Positions 20,302 through 26,333 of a DNA stretch of 26,333 nt are shown here, in pieces; position 1 is the stretch's first letter, and the number at the start of each line of letters is the position of its first letter. A model generated the notes under the pieces. That model ran no database searches. It worked only from the letters and a program-made list of their open reading frames with translations, and had not been told where the DNA came from. This DNA is from a virus, in the IMG/VR virus record IMGVR_UViG_3300020312_000015, positions 1 through 26,333 of that record; one strand, written 5' to 3'. The translations under genes and the position numbers were made by a program.

Positions 20302-20889
20302 ATGAAAAAATTTGAAGAGCATACTGCTCAACATGAGGAGTATAATTATTCTCGTGAGGATCCTTTTTATCTTATTTCACTAAGTAAAGATGCTATAAAG
20401 GAACTATGGGATTATATTGAAGATCTTGATGATGATGAATGGTGGGAGTGTAATCAAGAATTTGAAGATAACGAATATAGAAAATCAGATATCCATGTTC
20501 CCTTAACAGATACCTTCCCATATAAAGTGGGAATGAATATGTTTAATTTGGTAAATCATAAGAATTACCAGATGGATATTACTGGATATGAATTCCAGAT
20601 CCTTAGATATGGTGAGGGTGGTGCTTTCCATTGGCATTGTGATTATGGAATCGCACCAAAGAAAGATGTATGGAGAAAGTTAAGTTTGAGTATTCAACTT
20701 TCTAGTCCAGAGGATTATGAAGGTGGCGAATTAATTCTTATTGATTATTCTAACAGGCAATGCGAAATTCCTAAGGTTAAAGGTGCTTCTGTTGTTTTTG
20801 ATGCCAGATGTCCACACAAAGCATGTCCTGTCACAAAAGGTGAAAGGTATGTATTGGTTGGGTGGGCTAATGGACCTAAACTTAGGTAG
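20302..20889 (+). CDS. 2OG-Fe(II) oxygenase, prolyl/PKHD-hydroxylase type
   Basis: 195 aa. LRYGEGGAFHWHCDYG contains the HxD pair (H112, D114). RKLSLSIQLSSPEDYEGGELIL is the double-stranded beta-helix strand pair. KGASVVFDARCPHKACPVTKGERYVLVGW gives the distal H172 and the 2OG-binding R182. This is the best-formed Fe(II)/2-oxoglutarate dioxygenase of the window, close to the P4H/PKHD hydroxylase group that is common in T4-like cyanophages. Likely hydroxylates a protein or small substrate. It starts right after the preceding stop and converges with gp53 (8-bp overlap of the 3' ends). Confidence 0.88.
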   Translation: MKKFEEHTAQHEEYNYSREDPFYLISLSKDAIKELWDYIEDLDDDEWWECNQEFEDNEYRKSDIHVPLTDTFPYKVGMNMFNLVNHKNYQMDITGYEFQILRYGEGGAFHWHCDYGIAPKKDVWRKLSLSIQLSSPEDYEGGELILIDYSNRQCEIPKVKGASVVFDARCPHKACPVTKGERYVLVGWANGPKLR

Positions 20890-21541
20890 ATGCTTTTTTA
20901 AGTGTACGAGATTCGTATTGTGATGATTTGCTGTAGGTAAATATTTCAGTCAGATCTGTCATGAATTGAGTGAGATACTCTGGTTTCATTACTCTTATAT
21001 TTCTTTTCTTTTCATTTTCTCTAGTCTCTGCTAGATAATTACTGACTCCTATTATAAATGGGTCATCTAGAGGTATACCTATACCTAGTCTAATATTAGG
21101 GTTATCTGGATGAGGTATAGTAAAATCTCTATCTACTACCTTACCTGCTGGCATAACCAATCTATTTTGAGAATCTCTGACTTCTTTAGTTTCATAGTAT
21201 CGAGTTGCATTTAAGTCTCCATCATACTTATTATAACAATATTCATATAACTCTTTACCAGACATTGGCCAGTCACTTCTTACATTTGTCATATTATTAA
21301 TTGTAAAAATAATCCAATCATATTCTGGATCTCCATATAATTCTTCTGCAACTTGTTCTGGACTTTCACCTTCTTTGATAGTATATTTGTCTAGAAAAGA
21401 TATACTATTAAGTACATCATCTCTTAATTTTGCTCTCAAAAATAAATTTTTAGCTTCAACATAGTTGTCTCTATCATAGTTTTGAGCTTCTGGATTTTTA
21501 TACCTAAAGTTTGGTACTTTTTGAAAATAGTGTCTAGACAT
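20882..21541 (-). CDS. 53: Baseplate wedge protein gp53
   Basis: 219 aa. FQKVPNFRYKNPEAQNYDRD opens, then AKLRDDVLNSISFLDKYTIKEGESPEQVAEELYGDPEYDWIIFTINNMTNVRSDWPMSGKELYEYCYNKY. The D-G/E-E-S/R-P-E-x-V-A..YGDPE..W-I..N-N...DWP block is the hallmark of T4 gp53, which joins wedge units in baseplate assembly. The LysM-like region is conserved. Near T4 length (196 aa). It is last in the minus-strand group gp4, unknown, gp48, gp53 and shares one base with the gp48 stop (TAATG on the minus strand). Confidence 0.88.
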   Translation of the reverse strand: MSRHYFQKVPNFRYKNPEAQNYDRDNYVEAKNLFLRAKLRDDVLNSISFLDKYTIKEGESPEQVAEELYGDPEYDWIIFTINNMTNVRSDWPMSGKELYEYCYNKYDGDLNATRYYETKEVRDSQNRLVMPAGKVVDRDFTIPHPDNPNIRLGIGIPLDDPFIIGVSNYLAETRENEKKRNIRVMKPEYLTQFMTDLTEIFTYSKSSQYESRTLKKAST

Positions 21542-22476
21542 TAGAATCCTACTCCTTTTTCTAGAGGAATTGCATCATAATCTTCAGCGTAGATTGGATT
21601 CATTTCCATGAATTGAAGACCTAAGTTCATATGTACTGGAGCACCATCATCATATGTTGCATAGGTTCCACTAGATGTATAATTTACTTGCATATTTCTT
21701 AGAGCACATACTTTAAATCTATTAAGGAAAGGATGTTCTTTTGATCCTTTCATGTAAGTTAGTCTGAAGATATCAGGAGCATTTAAAAATCCTAGATTTC
21801 CAGGTTTCATCTTAGCAGCACTTCTTGTTTTTAATAATCTTATGATCTTTCTAACTTCTTTTGCTTCTGTTGAAGTTCTTGGTGCTAGATTCCAATTAAA
21901 ATTAAAACTTCTGAGTTGTACACCATTAAATAGTACTTCTACATTCTGATTGACTACCTGTCCTGTAGTCCTTGAAAGCAATCCACTAGCAGTTACATTA
22001 GCATTAAGTACATTAGCAAACTGTGCTGTTGCTATTGTTTTCATGTAATTAATAGCTTGAGTTCCTCTATTCTTAGCTCCCTCACCAGCGTTAGCAATTT
22101 TATCTGGTATATCTTGTATATTTCCTTCCATTATTTCTTTACCAAATTCTGCAGCCATTCCTGCAAAATCATTTAATTTATCCTCACCCCAATTTACCCC
22201 ATTATTATCTTGTATATCTTGTGGTATTGGTAATATAATAGAATGCACAGCTTTTTGACTACCATATTTGTCACTTGCGGTAGCCATTGCATTGGCATAA
22301 TTTCCATCTTTAAATAAGGTTGATGAATCAAAGTTATCACCATCTTTAAATCCACCTTCAAAACCACCTGAATGTGCTTTATATTCTAATACTTCAATTA
22401 AAAAGTAGTCTGATCCTCTCGAATGAAGATCATACGGATATCTTAATTGTGCGTCAACCCCTTTAGTTAAAGCCAT
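21541..22476 (-). CDS. 48: Baseplate tail-tube cap gp48
   Basis: 311 aa. The C-terminal half carries the gp48 pattern: NVEVLFNGVQLRSFNFNWNLAPRTSTEAKEVRKIIRLLK, FLNAPDIFRLTYM, HPFLNRFKVCALRNMQVNYT and LQFMEMNPIYAEDYDA. gp48 is related to the tail tube protein and sits on the baseplate, where with gp54 it starts tube growth. The N-terminal half is more variable, Gly/Asp/Ala-rich. Length is close to T4 gp48 (364 aa), slightly shorter. A weak late-like box GCTAAATA (minus strand, 22495-22502) lies 18 nt before the start within the preceding gene. Confidence 0.85.
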   Translation of the reverse strand: MALTKGVDAQLRYPYDLHSRGSDYFLIEVLEYKAHSGGFEGGFKDGDNFDSSTLFKDGNYANAMATASDKYGSQKAVHSIILPIPQDIQDNNGVNWGEDKLNDFAGMAAEFGKEIMEGNIQDIPDKIANAGEGAKNRGTQAINYMKTIATAQFANVLNANVTASGLLSRTTGQVVNQNVEVLFNGVQLRSFNFNWNLAPRTSTEAKEVRKIIRLLKTRSAAKMKPGNLGFLNAPDIFRLTYMKGSKEHPFLNRFKVCALRNMQVNYTSSGTYATYDDGAPVHMNLGLQFMEMNPIYAEDYDAIPLEKGVGF

Positions 22477-22489
22477 TTATAGACTCTTT

Positions 22490-22840
22490 TTATGTATTTA
22501 GCTTGAATTTCGCATATGACAGTGATCTAGCATGTTCTAGTTCAGCAACCGATAGTTCATGAAACTCTCCGATCACTTCATTCCATGTATAATTTCTCAT
22601 TTTATTCCAATGATAACTGAATCCTCTAATACCCCACTGTTTCAATTCCATACATGCTATTAAAGGAAATTCATCATATTCAATCATAGGAGTCTTTGGT
22701 AGATATACAAATGTATAGAATCCACCTTCTTCTGGTAAGATAACTTTAGTATCTTGTAAAGCATCTAAAACTTCCAGCATTGTATCTTCGGGATCTTCTG
22801 TCCCAACAAAGTCATCTACAATTGGCTGTAGTCTAGACAC
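22490..22840 (-). CDS. Unknown protein between gp4 and gp48
   Basis: 116 aa. SRLQPIVDDFVGTEDPEDTMLEVLDAL, then KVILPEEGGFYTFVYLPKTP, YDEFPLIACMELKQWGIRGFSYHWNKMRNYTWNEVIGEFHELS and a helical end. It is probably a compact alpha/beta protein. I recall hypothetical genes in this position between gp4 and gp48 in cyanophages but not a function. The overlaps (8 nt with gp4; 13 nt before gp48) and the neighbours suggest a tail, baseplate or head-completion accessory role. No membrane or signal sequence. Confidence 0.7.
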   Translation of the reverse strand: MSRLQPIVDDFVGTEDPEDTMLEVLDALQDTKVILPEEGGFYTFVYLPKTPMIEYDEFPLIACMELKQWGIRGFSYHWNKMRNYTWNEVIGEFHELSVAELEHARSLSYAKFKLNT

Positions 22841-23267
22841 CTAAGTTATCCTCCGTTAGTATTTTAAACTCCATCATTCTGTCCTTACAGAATTCTTTTG
22901 CTGCACCCCATTTTGCTTGATTCTTAGCATACTCCATCACTTCTCTTACATATTTTCTATTTTTAGTCTTCTGAATTTTTGGTTCAGTGCATTGTCTTTT
23001 AGGTTTTATTTCAATAATATATTTCTTAGGTACTCCTGAATTATCTTTTACTTTAACATAAAAGTCAGGAAAATATCTATGTAATCTATTGTCAAGGGGT
23101 GATCTGTAAGGGATAATAACCTCTTCACTTCCCCATTCAATAATGTTATCATTCTTATCACAATATGACATAAAGACTTTTTCCCAAGAACTGCGATAAA
23201 TAATATTACGATAGTCCCCTCTATACTTTGTTATATTAGAAGGTCTAAATCTTCCTGAACGAGCCAT
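22833..23267 (-). CDS. 4: Head completion protein gp4
   Basis: 144 aa. MARSGRFRPSNITKYRGDY, then YRSSWEKVFMSYCDKNDNIIEWGSEEVIIPY, HRYFPDFYVKVKDN, YIIEIKPKRQ and REVMEYAKNQAKWGAAKEFCKDRMMEFKIL. The S-S-W-E..F..YCD....I-x-x-W-x-S-E-E, FPDF and IEIKP blocks match T4 gp4 (gp50/65), needed to finish the filled head; FPDF...EIKP also resembles a TnsA-like nuclease core. First gene of the minus-strand group, divergent from gp54 with a 31-bp gap holding a minus-strand late box. Length equals that of T4 gp4 (about 150 aa). Confidence 0.88.
   Translation of the reverse strand: MARSGRFRPSNITKYRGDYRNIIYRSSWEKVFMSYCDKNDNIIEWGSEEVIIPYRSPLDNRLHRYFPDFYVKVKDNSGVPKKYIIEIKPKRQCTEPKIQKTKNRKYVREVMEYAKNQAKWGAAKEFCKDRMMEFKILTEDNLGV
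23195..23202 (+). promoter_or_regulatory. Late-promoter-like GATAAATA, 97 nt before gp54
   Basis: One mismatch to the late consensus on the plus strand, antisense within gp4. It could drive gp54, but the distance and the coding overlap make it uncertain. Confidence 0.3.
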
Positions 23268-23290
23268 ATATCGTATAAGATCCCGTTAGG

Positions 23291-23298
23291 TATTTATT
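23291..23298 (-). promoter_or_regulatory. T4-type late promoter box (AATAAATA) for gp4 operon
   Basis: Minus-strand AATAAATA, one mismatch to TATAAATA, 23 nt before the gp4 ATG in the short divergent gap. It directly abuts the GTG start of gp54. Confidence 0.55.
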
Positions 23299-24156
23299 GT
23301 GCCAGTCTATCCAAGAGTAAAGAAAACTGAACAAATTCGTAGTTTATTCCAGAGAGTTGCTACTACGAACCATTATGAGGTGTTCTTTAGTGGATTTGGA
23401 AGATTGCAGGGTCTTAGAACTCATATGACCAATAGACAACCCAGATTAACCAATTACTTTATTGGTAGAGATCTTGGTTTGCTATGTAATAGTGCAGAGT
23501 TACCTGCAACTTCTTTTGCTACATCGCAAATAGAAGGTAATAGGATGGGAGTTATAGAGAAGATGGCTCATACTAGAATATTTACTGATACCACTATGAC
23601 ATTCTATGTTGATAGTGATTATAGAAGTTTAGAATTTTTTGAATTGTGGCATGACTTTATAGCATCTGGATCTGATAATGATCCAGGAAATGCTAGACAT
23701 AATATAAATTATTATCATAGAATGAGATATCCAAAAGATTATAAGGTAGATACTATAAGAATACAAAAATTTAATAAAGATCATTTTAGAAATGTAGAAT
23801 ATACTTTTCTAAATTGTTTCCCCATTAATGTAGCATCTATGCCTGTCTCATATGCAGAAGCACAGGTGTTGGAGGTACAAGTGACATTTGCTTATGATAG
23901 ATATTACTTTGGTTCTATTAATTCTCTTAATCGTAAGAGTGAAAATATAACTCATCCTAGAATTCAACTACCAAGTGTATTGGGTAATGAAAATAAAGTA
24001 GATGAAGAAAAGACTATTTACAAATTAGATGGTCTTGAGAGAACTGGTTTTACACTTACTCAGGAAGAATTTGATAGAGAAAGGGCAAAGAGATTTGTAC
24101 CAGATAATAGTCTAGGAGATTTCCCTGCAGATAGTTATATAAGTGATATTGCATAA
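23299..24156 (+). CDS. 54: Baseplate tail-tube initiator gp54-like
   Basis: 285 aa from GTG 23299. ATTNHYEVFFSGF, RDLGLLCNSAELPATSFATSQIEGNRMGVIEKMAHTRIFTDTTMTFYVDSDYRSLEFFELWHDFI, then YHRMRYPKDYKVDTIRIQKFN, YTFLNCFPINVASMPVSYAEAQVLEVQVTFAYDRY. This is the tail tube (gp19-like) fold: LPA...AT.......K.A....F.....TFYVD, FPI.....DY. In cyanophages the gene is usually called gp54. It starts tail tube growth on the baseplate with gp48. The gp19-like tube protein is an alternative, but the length and the gp48/gp26 neighbours favour gp54. It is divergent from gp4. Confidence 0.72.
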   Translation: MPVYPRVKKTEQIRSLFQRVATTNHYEVFFSGFGRLQGLRTHMTNRQPRLTNYFIGRDLGLLCNSAELPATSFATSQIEGNRMGVIEKMAHTRIFTDTTMTFYVDSDYRSLEFFELWHDFIASGSDNDPGNARHNINYYHRMRYPKDYKVDTIRIQKFNKDHFRNVEYTFLNCFPINVASMPVSYAEAQVLEVQVTFAYDRYYFGSINSLNRKSENITHPRIQLPSVLGNENKVDEEKTIYKLDGLERTGFTLTQEEFDRERAKRFVPDNSLGDFPADSYISDIA

Positions 24157-24160
24157 ATTA

Positions 24161-24169
24161 TGGTATAAT
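24161..24169 (+). promoter_or_regulatory. Extended -10 promoter (TGGTATAAT) for ho1
   Basis: TGG plus TATAAT in the 33-nt gap between gp54 and ho1, 20 nt before the start. There is no good -35, but the TGn extension compensates in sigma70 promoters. GATGGAG (24176-24182) is a ribosome-binding site. Confidence 0.6.
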
Positions 24170-24189
24170 ATACATGATGGAGTTTTAGT

Positions 24190-24864
24190 ATGGGATTAGC
24201 ACAAGATTTAAAAGAAGGGACTAAACAATCACACTCTGCTGCAGAGAATACTAAGTTTGTCTCATCATTTTTGCGTGGAGTAGTTAATAAAGAAAAGTAT
24301 AGGCAACTTGTTGCCAACTACTATTTCATTTATCAGGCTTTAGAAGTAGAAGTTCTAAGATTGAAAGATGATCCTATTGTAGGACCATTGAATATGAAAG
24401 AACTTTATAGACAGCGTGGTCTATCAAAAGACTGTGAGTATTTTTTTGGTAACGATTGGAGAAATACTATCTATCCTTCAGAAGCATGTCAACAGTATGT
24501 TAATCGTATTCGTGAGGTAGCACATGATGATACTGAACTTCTGGTAGGTCACCATTATACTCGTTATCTTGGTGATTTATCTGGAGGTCAGATACTTAGA
24601 AATATTGCTAAGAACTCACTCAAGTTAAATGATGGTGGTTTAGATTTCTATGAGTTCCCTGATATAGAGAACAAGAAGGAGTTTAAAAATAACTATCGTG
24701 CTACCCTAAATAAACTGCCTGTAACATCATCACAGGTTTCTGCTATTGTCTCTGAGGCAAACTATGCATTTCGTTTGAATATGTTTATGTTTGAAGAGTT
24801 GGATGGCAACGCACTCAAATCCACATTGGCTTACATATGTGGTATAATTAAAGGAAAAAACTGA
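24190..24864 (+). CDS. ho1: Heme oxygenase
   Basis: 224 aa from ATG 24190. LKEGTKQSHSAAENTKFV holds the proximal heme His (H15). FLRGVVNKEKYRQLVANYYFIYQALE and GHHYTRYLGDLSGGQIL (distal helix glycines G128-G133) are diagnostic. It opens heme to biliverdin IXalpha with ferredoxin as the electron donor, the first step of phycobilin synthesis in the host. Length equals that of cyanobacterial HO1 (about 240 aa). It is an auxiliary metabolic gene placed between gp54 and gp26 within a structural cluster, with its own extended -10 promoter, which suggests earlier expression than its neighbours. The stop overlaps the gp26 start by one base. Confidence 0.95.
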   Translation: MGLAQDLKEGTKQSHSAAENTKFVSSFLRGVVNKEKYRQLVANYYFIYQALEVEVLRLKDDPIVGPLNMKELYRQRGLSKDCEYFFGNDWRNTIYPSEACQQYVNRIREVAHDDTELLVGHHYTRYLGDLSGGQILRNIAKNSLKLNDGGLDFYEFPDIENKKEFKNNYRATLNKLPVTSSQVSAIVSEANYAFRLNMFMFEELDGNALKSTLAYICGIIKGKN

Positions 24865-25580
24865 TGCCATTACCTAAGATTACTGCACCACATTATGAAT
24901 TGGTGATCCCTTCTTCTGGGAAGAAAATAAAATATAGACCTTTTTTAGTTAAAGAAGAAAAGATTCTTGTCATTGCTATGGAGAGTAATGATCTTAAGGA
25001 TATTGCAAATGCAATTAAACAAGTTCTAAGTAATTGTATTCTTACTAGAGGTTTTAAGGTTGATAAATTGTCTACATTTGATATTGAATATCTATTTCTT
25101 AATGTTAGAGGTAAATCTGTTGGTGAGACTGTAGATATTAAAGTTACTTGTCCTGATGATGGAGAAACACAAGTTCCAGTAACTGTTGCTCTTGATGATA
25201 TTCAAGTAGTTGAGAATCCTGATCATAATAAAGATATTAAATTGGATGATACTTTGACATTGAGGATGAAGTATCCTTCATTAGATCAGTTTATTAAAGA
25301 GAATTTTAGTTTAAAGGATGTTGGGTTTGATCAGTCATTTGATATGATTGCAGATTGTGTAGATACAATCTATAGTGAAGAGGAAACTTGGACTACTGCA
25401 GATTATACTAAGAAAGAAATGAAGGACTTTTTAGAACAATTAGGATCTAAGAAGTTTAAAGAGATTGAAAAATTCTTTACTACTATGCCTAAGTTGACTC
25501 ACACAATTAAGGTTACAAATCCTAATACTAAAAAAGAGTGTGAAATTCCGTTGGAGGGTTTAGCAGCTTTTTTCAACTAG
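24864..25580 (+). CDS. 26: Baseplate hub protein gp26
   Basis: 238 aa. LPKITAPHYELVIPSSGKKIKYRPFLVKEEKILVIAMES, then ANAIKQVLSNCILTRGFKVDKLSTFDIEYLFLNVRGKSVGE, VTCPDDGETQVPVTV, LTLRMKYPSLDQF and a helical C-terminus. The P-x-Y-x-L-x-I-P-S-x-G-K....R-P-F-L-V-K-E-E-K start and D-x-E-Y-L-F-L-x-x-R-x-K-S-V-G are the T4 gp26 (T4_baseplate, PF12322) signature. It is needed for assembly of the baseplate hub. It starts at the base shared with the ho1 stop; a TGGTATAAT motif occurs just upstream (24840-24848) within ho1. Confidence 0.9.
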   Translation: MPLPKITAPHYELVIPSSGKKIKYRPFLVKEEKILVIAMESNDLKDIANAIKQVLSNCILTRGFKVDKLSTFDIEYLFLNVRGKSVGETVDIKVTCPDDGETQVPVTVALDDIQVVENPDHNKDIKLDDTLTLRMKYPSLDQFIKENFSLKDVGFDQSFDMIADCVDTIYSEEETWTTADYTKKEMKDFLEQLGSKKFKEIEKFFTTMPKLTHTIKVTNPNTKKECEIPLEGLAAFFN

Positions 25581-25582
25581 CG

Positions 25583-25756
25583 ATGTTGCATGAGGATCTT
25601 TTTTCGTATTATAAAACGAATTTTGCCTTGATGCAGCATCATAAATACTCATTAAGTGATATTGAGAATATGATCCCGTGGGAACGGGAAATATACATTA
25701 CATTATTGAAACAATATATTGAGGAGGAAAATCTCAAAGCACAACAGAAGCAGTAA
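25583..25756 (+). CDS. Small baseplate hub assembly protein, gp51-like
   Basis: 57 aa, ATG 25583 to TAA 25754. MLHEDLFSYYKTNFALMQHH, KYSLSDIENMIPWEREIYIT and LLKQYIEEEN. The N-F-A-L-M-Q-H-H-x-(Y/W)-S-L...I-P-(W/Y)-E-R-E-I-Y pattern is standard for the small gene that follows gp26 in T4-like cyanophages and is called gp51 (hub assembly catalyst). It is far shorter than T4 gp51, so the name rests on position and pattern. Starts 2 nt after gp26 and shares its last base with the next ATG. Confidence 0.75.
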   Translation: MLHEDLFSYYKTNFALMQHHKYSLSDIENMIPWEREIYITLLKQYIEEENLKAQQKQ

Positions 25757-26333
25757 TGGCATTTTTAGGATTAGCAACATCAAGAGAATTATCTGGCACT
25801 GCTGGTGTTGCTAGTTCCAATGCTAGTCGAATTAGTGCTTTAGAAGGTGCTGGTGTTACCAAAGAGATATTTAAAGGTATAAATGAATCTATTCTTGCGA
25901 TTAATAGAAATTTAATTAATATACAAGAAGCAATAACTGCTGATAGTGCTTTACAAAAACAGCAAGCAAGAGATCAAGCAGCAGACGCTAAGGAAAAATT
26001 AGATCTTCAGAAGAAAGAAAGGGCAGAGAGTTTCCTTGAATTAGATGCAAAGAAGAATCTTTTAAAACCAGTTGAAAAAGCAACTGAAGGGGTTAAGAGT
26101 GTATTTGAAAGATTCTTTGATGCATTAGGTGCTCTTGTTGGTGGATGGTTTATTGATAAGTTTGGTGATTTATATGAGGGGTGGAAAGATGGTGATAAAG
26201 AAAAACTAGAAGAAGCTGCTGGTCAAATTAAAGCAGGTCTTGGTATTCTTGCTGGAGTTTTTGTAGCACAACAAGTGGGTACAGTACTATTGAGTACTGC
26301 TATGGGTGGATTGATGGGTGCAATAACAGGTGG
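25756..26333 (+). CDS. Tape-measure-like virion structural protein, N-terminal part (3' end outside window)
   Basis: Open from ATG 25756 to the end (192 codons so far). MAFLGLATSRELSGTAGVAS is followed by a long coiled-coil (INESILAINRNLINIQEAIT, LQKQQARDQAADAKEKLDLQKKERAESFLE) and then KKNLLKPVEKATEGVKSVFERFFDALGALVGGWFIDKF, and Ala/Gly-rich hydrophobic stretches (IKAGLGILAGVFVAQQVGTVLL, MGGLMGAITG). This coiled-coil plus hydrophobic region layout is that of tail tape measure or large baseplate-hub associated structural proteins that follow gp51 in cyanophages. Domain limits and length cannot be known from the window. Confidence 0.75.
   Translation, partial: MAFLGLATSRELSGTAGVASSNASRISALEGAGVTKEIFKGINESILAINRNLINIQEAITADSALQKQQARDQAADAKEKLDLQKKERAESFLELDAKKNLLKPVEKATEGVKSVFERFFDALGALVGGWFIDKFGDLYEGWKDGDKEKLEEAAGQIKAGLGILAGVFVAQQVGTVLLSTAMGGLMGAITG

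Noticed and set aside
24840-24848. TGGTATAAT at the end of ho1 as a gp26 promoter
   Set aside because: Not listed as a feature: no -35, it lies in coding sequence and such A/T words are frequent here; mentioned only because the same word is found at two better-placed sites.
25640-25647. CATAAATA as a late promoter inside the gp51-like gene
   Set aside because: It is made by the codons of the conserved HHKYS segment and is over 100 nt from the next start; likely chance.
1-26333. tRNA genes, CRISPR arrays, insertion sequences or attachment sites
   Set aside because: No cloverleaf-like or repeated-spacer pattern, transposase or integrase reading frame was seen; gaps between genes are short and explained by promoters, leaders or terminators.

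Overview
The window reads as a T4-like (Straboviridae/Kyanoviridae-type) cyanophage genome: visibly AT-rich, with genes packed end to end (many ATGA, TAATG or 1-17 nt overlaps). It carries a recognisable T4 core: gp33, gp32, gp53, gp48, gp4, gp54, gp26 and gp51-like, plus PhoH, a PD-(D/E)XK exonuclease and ThyX. The cyanobacterial signature is heme oxygenase (ho1), a DUF1825 protein, a DUF4278-like YRG protein, a glutaredoxin, carbamoyltransferases and many 2OG-Fe(II) oxygenases. The likely host is a marine Synechococcus or Prochlorococcus. No tRNA, IS element, integrase or CRISPR array was seen, and no stretch over 300 nt lacks a gene.

Layout. (1) 1-4597 is a sugar-nucleotide cassette: the end of one carbamoyltransferase, an HldE-type nucleotidyltransferase, an HldE-type kinase, a complete second carbamoyltransferase, a HAD phosphatase and a cupin. 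A convergent minus-strand HldD-type epimerase closes it. Together these could make ADP-heptose and possibly carbamoylate it. (2) 4630-7652 is a late promoter and a 1001-aa fibre-like structural protein with cupredoxin-like repeats. (3) 7674-9767 holds glutaredoxin, a small membrane protein, a DUF6433-like protein, an unknown and a second SDR epimerase. (4) 9768-10348 is a regulatory/small-gene region: an A/T inverted repeat, an NtcA-like dyad, a -10 box, two copies of a 29-nt leader element before two tiny genes, and a terminator whose loop holds the -35 of the next promoter. (5) 10349-13667 has four small conserved-looking genes, ThyX and three tandem paralogous 2OG-Fe(II) oxygenase-like genes. 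(6) 13693-18050 is the replication/late-transcription block: an unknown 84-aa protein, PhoH, exonuclease, gp33, two more oxygenases, DUF1825, then gp32 behind a consensus sigma70 promoter with a repeated leader. (7) 18047-20889 has a third carbamoyltransferase, two small genes and a sixth oxygenase. (8) 20882-26333 is baseplate/tail: gp53, gp48, an unknown and gp4 on the minus strand; divergently gp54, ho1, gp26, a gp51-like protein and the start of a tape-measure-like structural protein.

How it works together. Early sigma70-like promoters (10302-10330, 17127-17155, and extended -10 boxes at 16765 and 24161) appear to serve small early genes, DUF1825, gp32 and ho1. T4-type late boxes (TATAAATA and variants) precede structural and accessory genes, several lying across the stop codon of the gene before. 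gp33 would support late transcription. ThyX, PhoH, exonuclease and gp32 serve nucleotide supply and DNA replication/recombination. Heme oxygenase would feed host bilin synthesis. The accessory sugar and oxygenase genes sit between conserved core genes.
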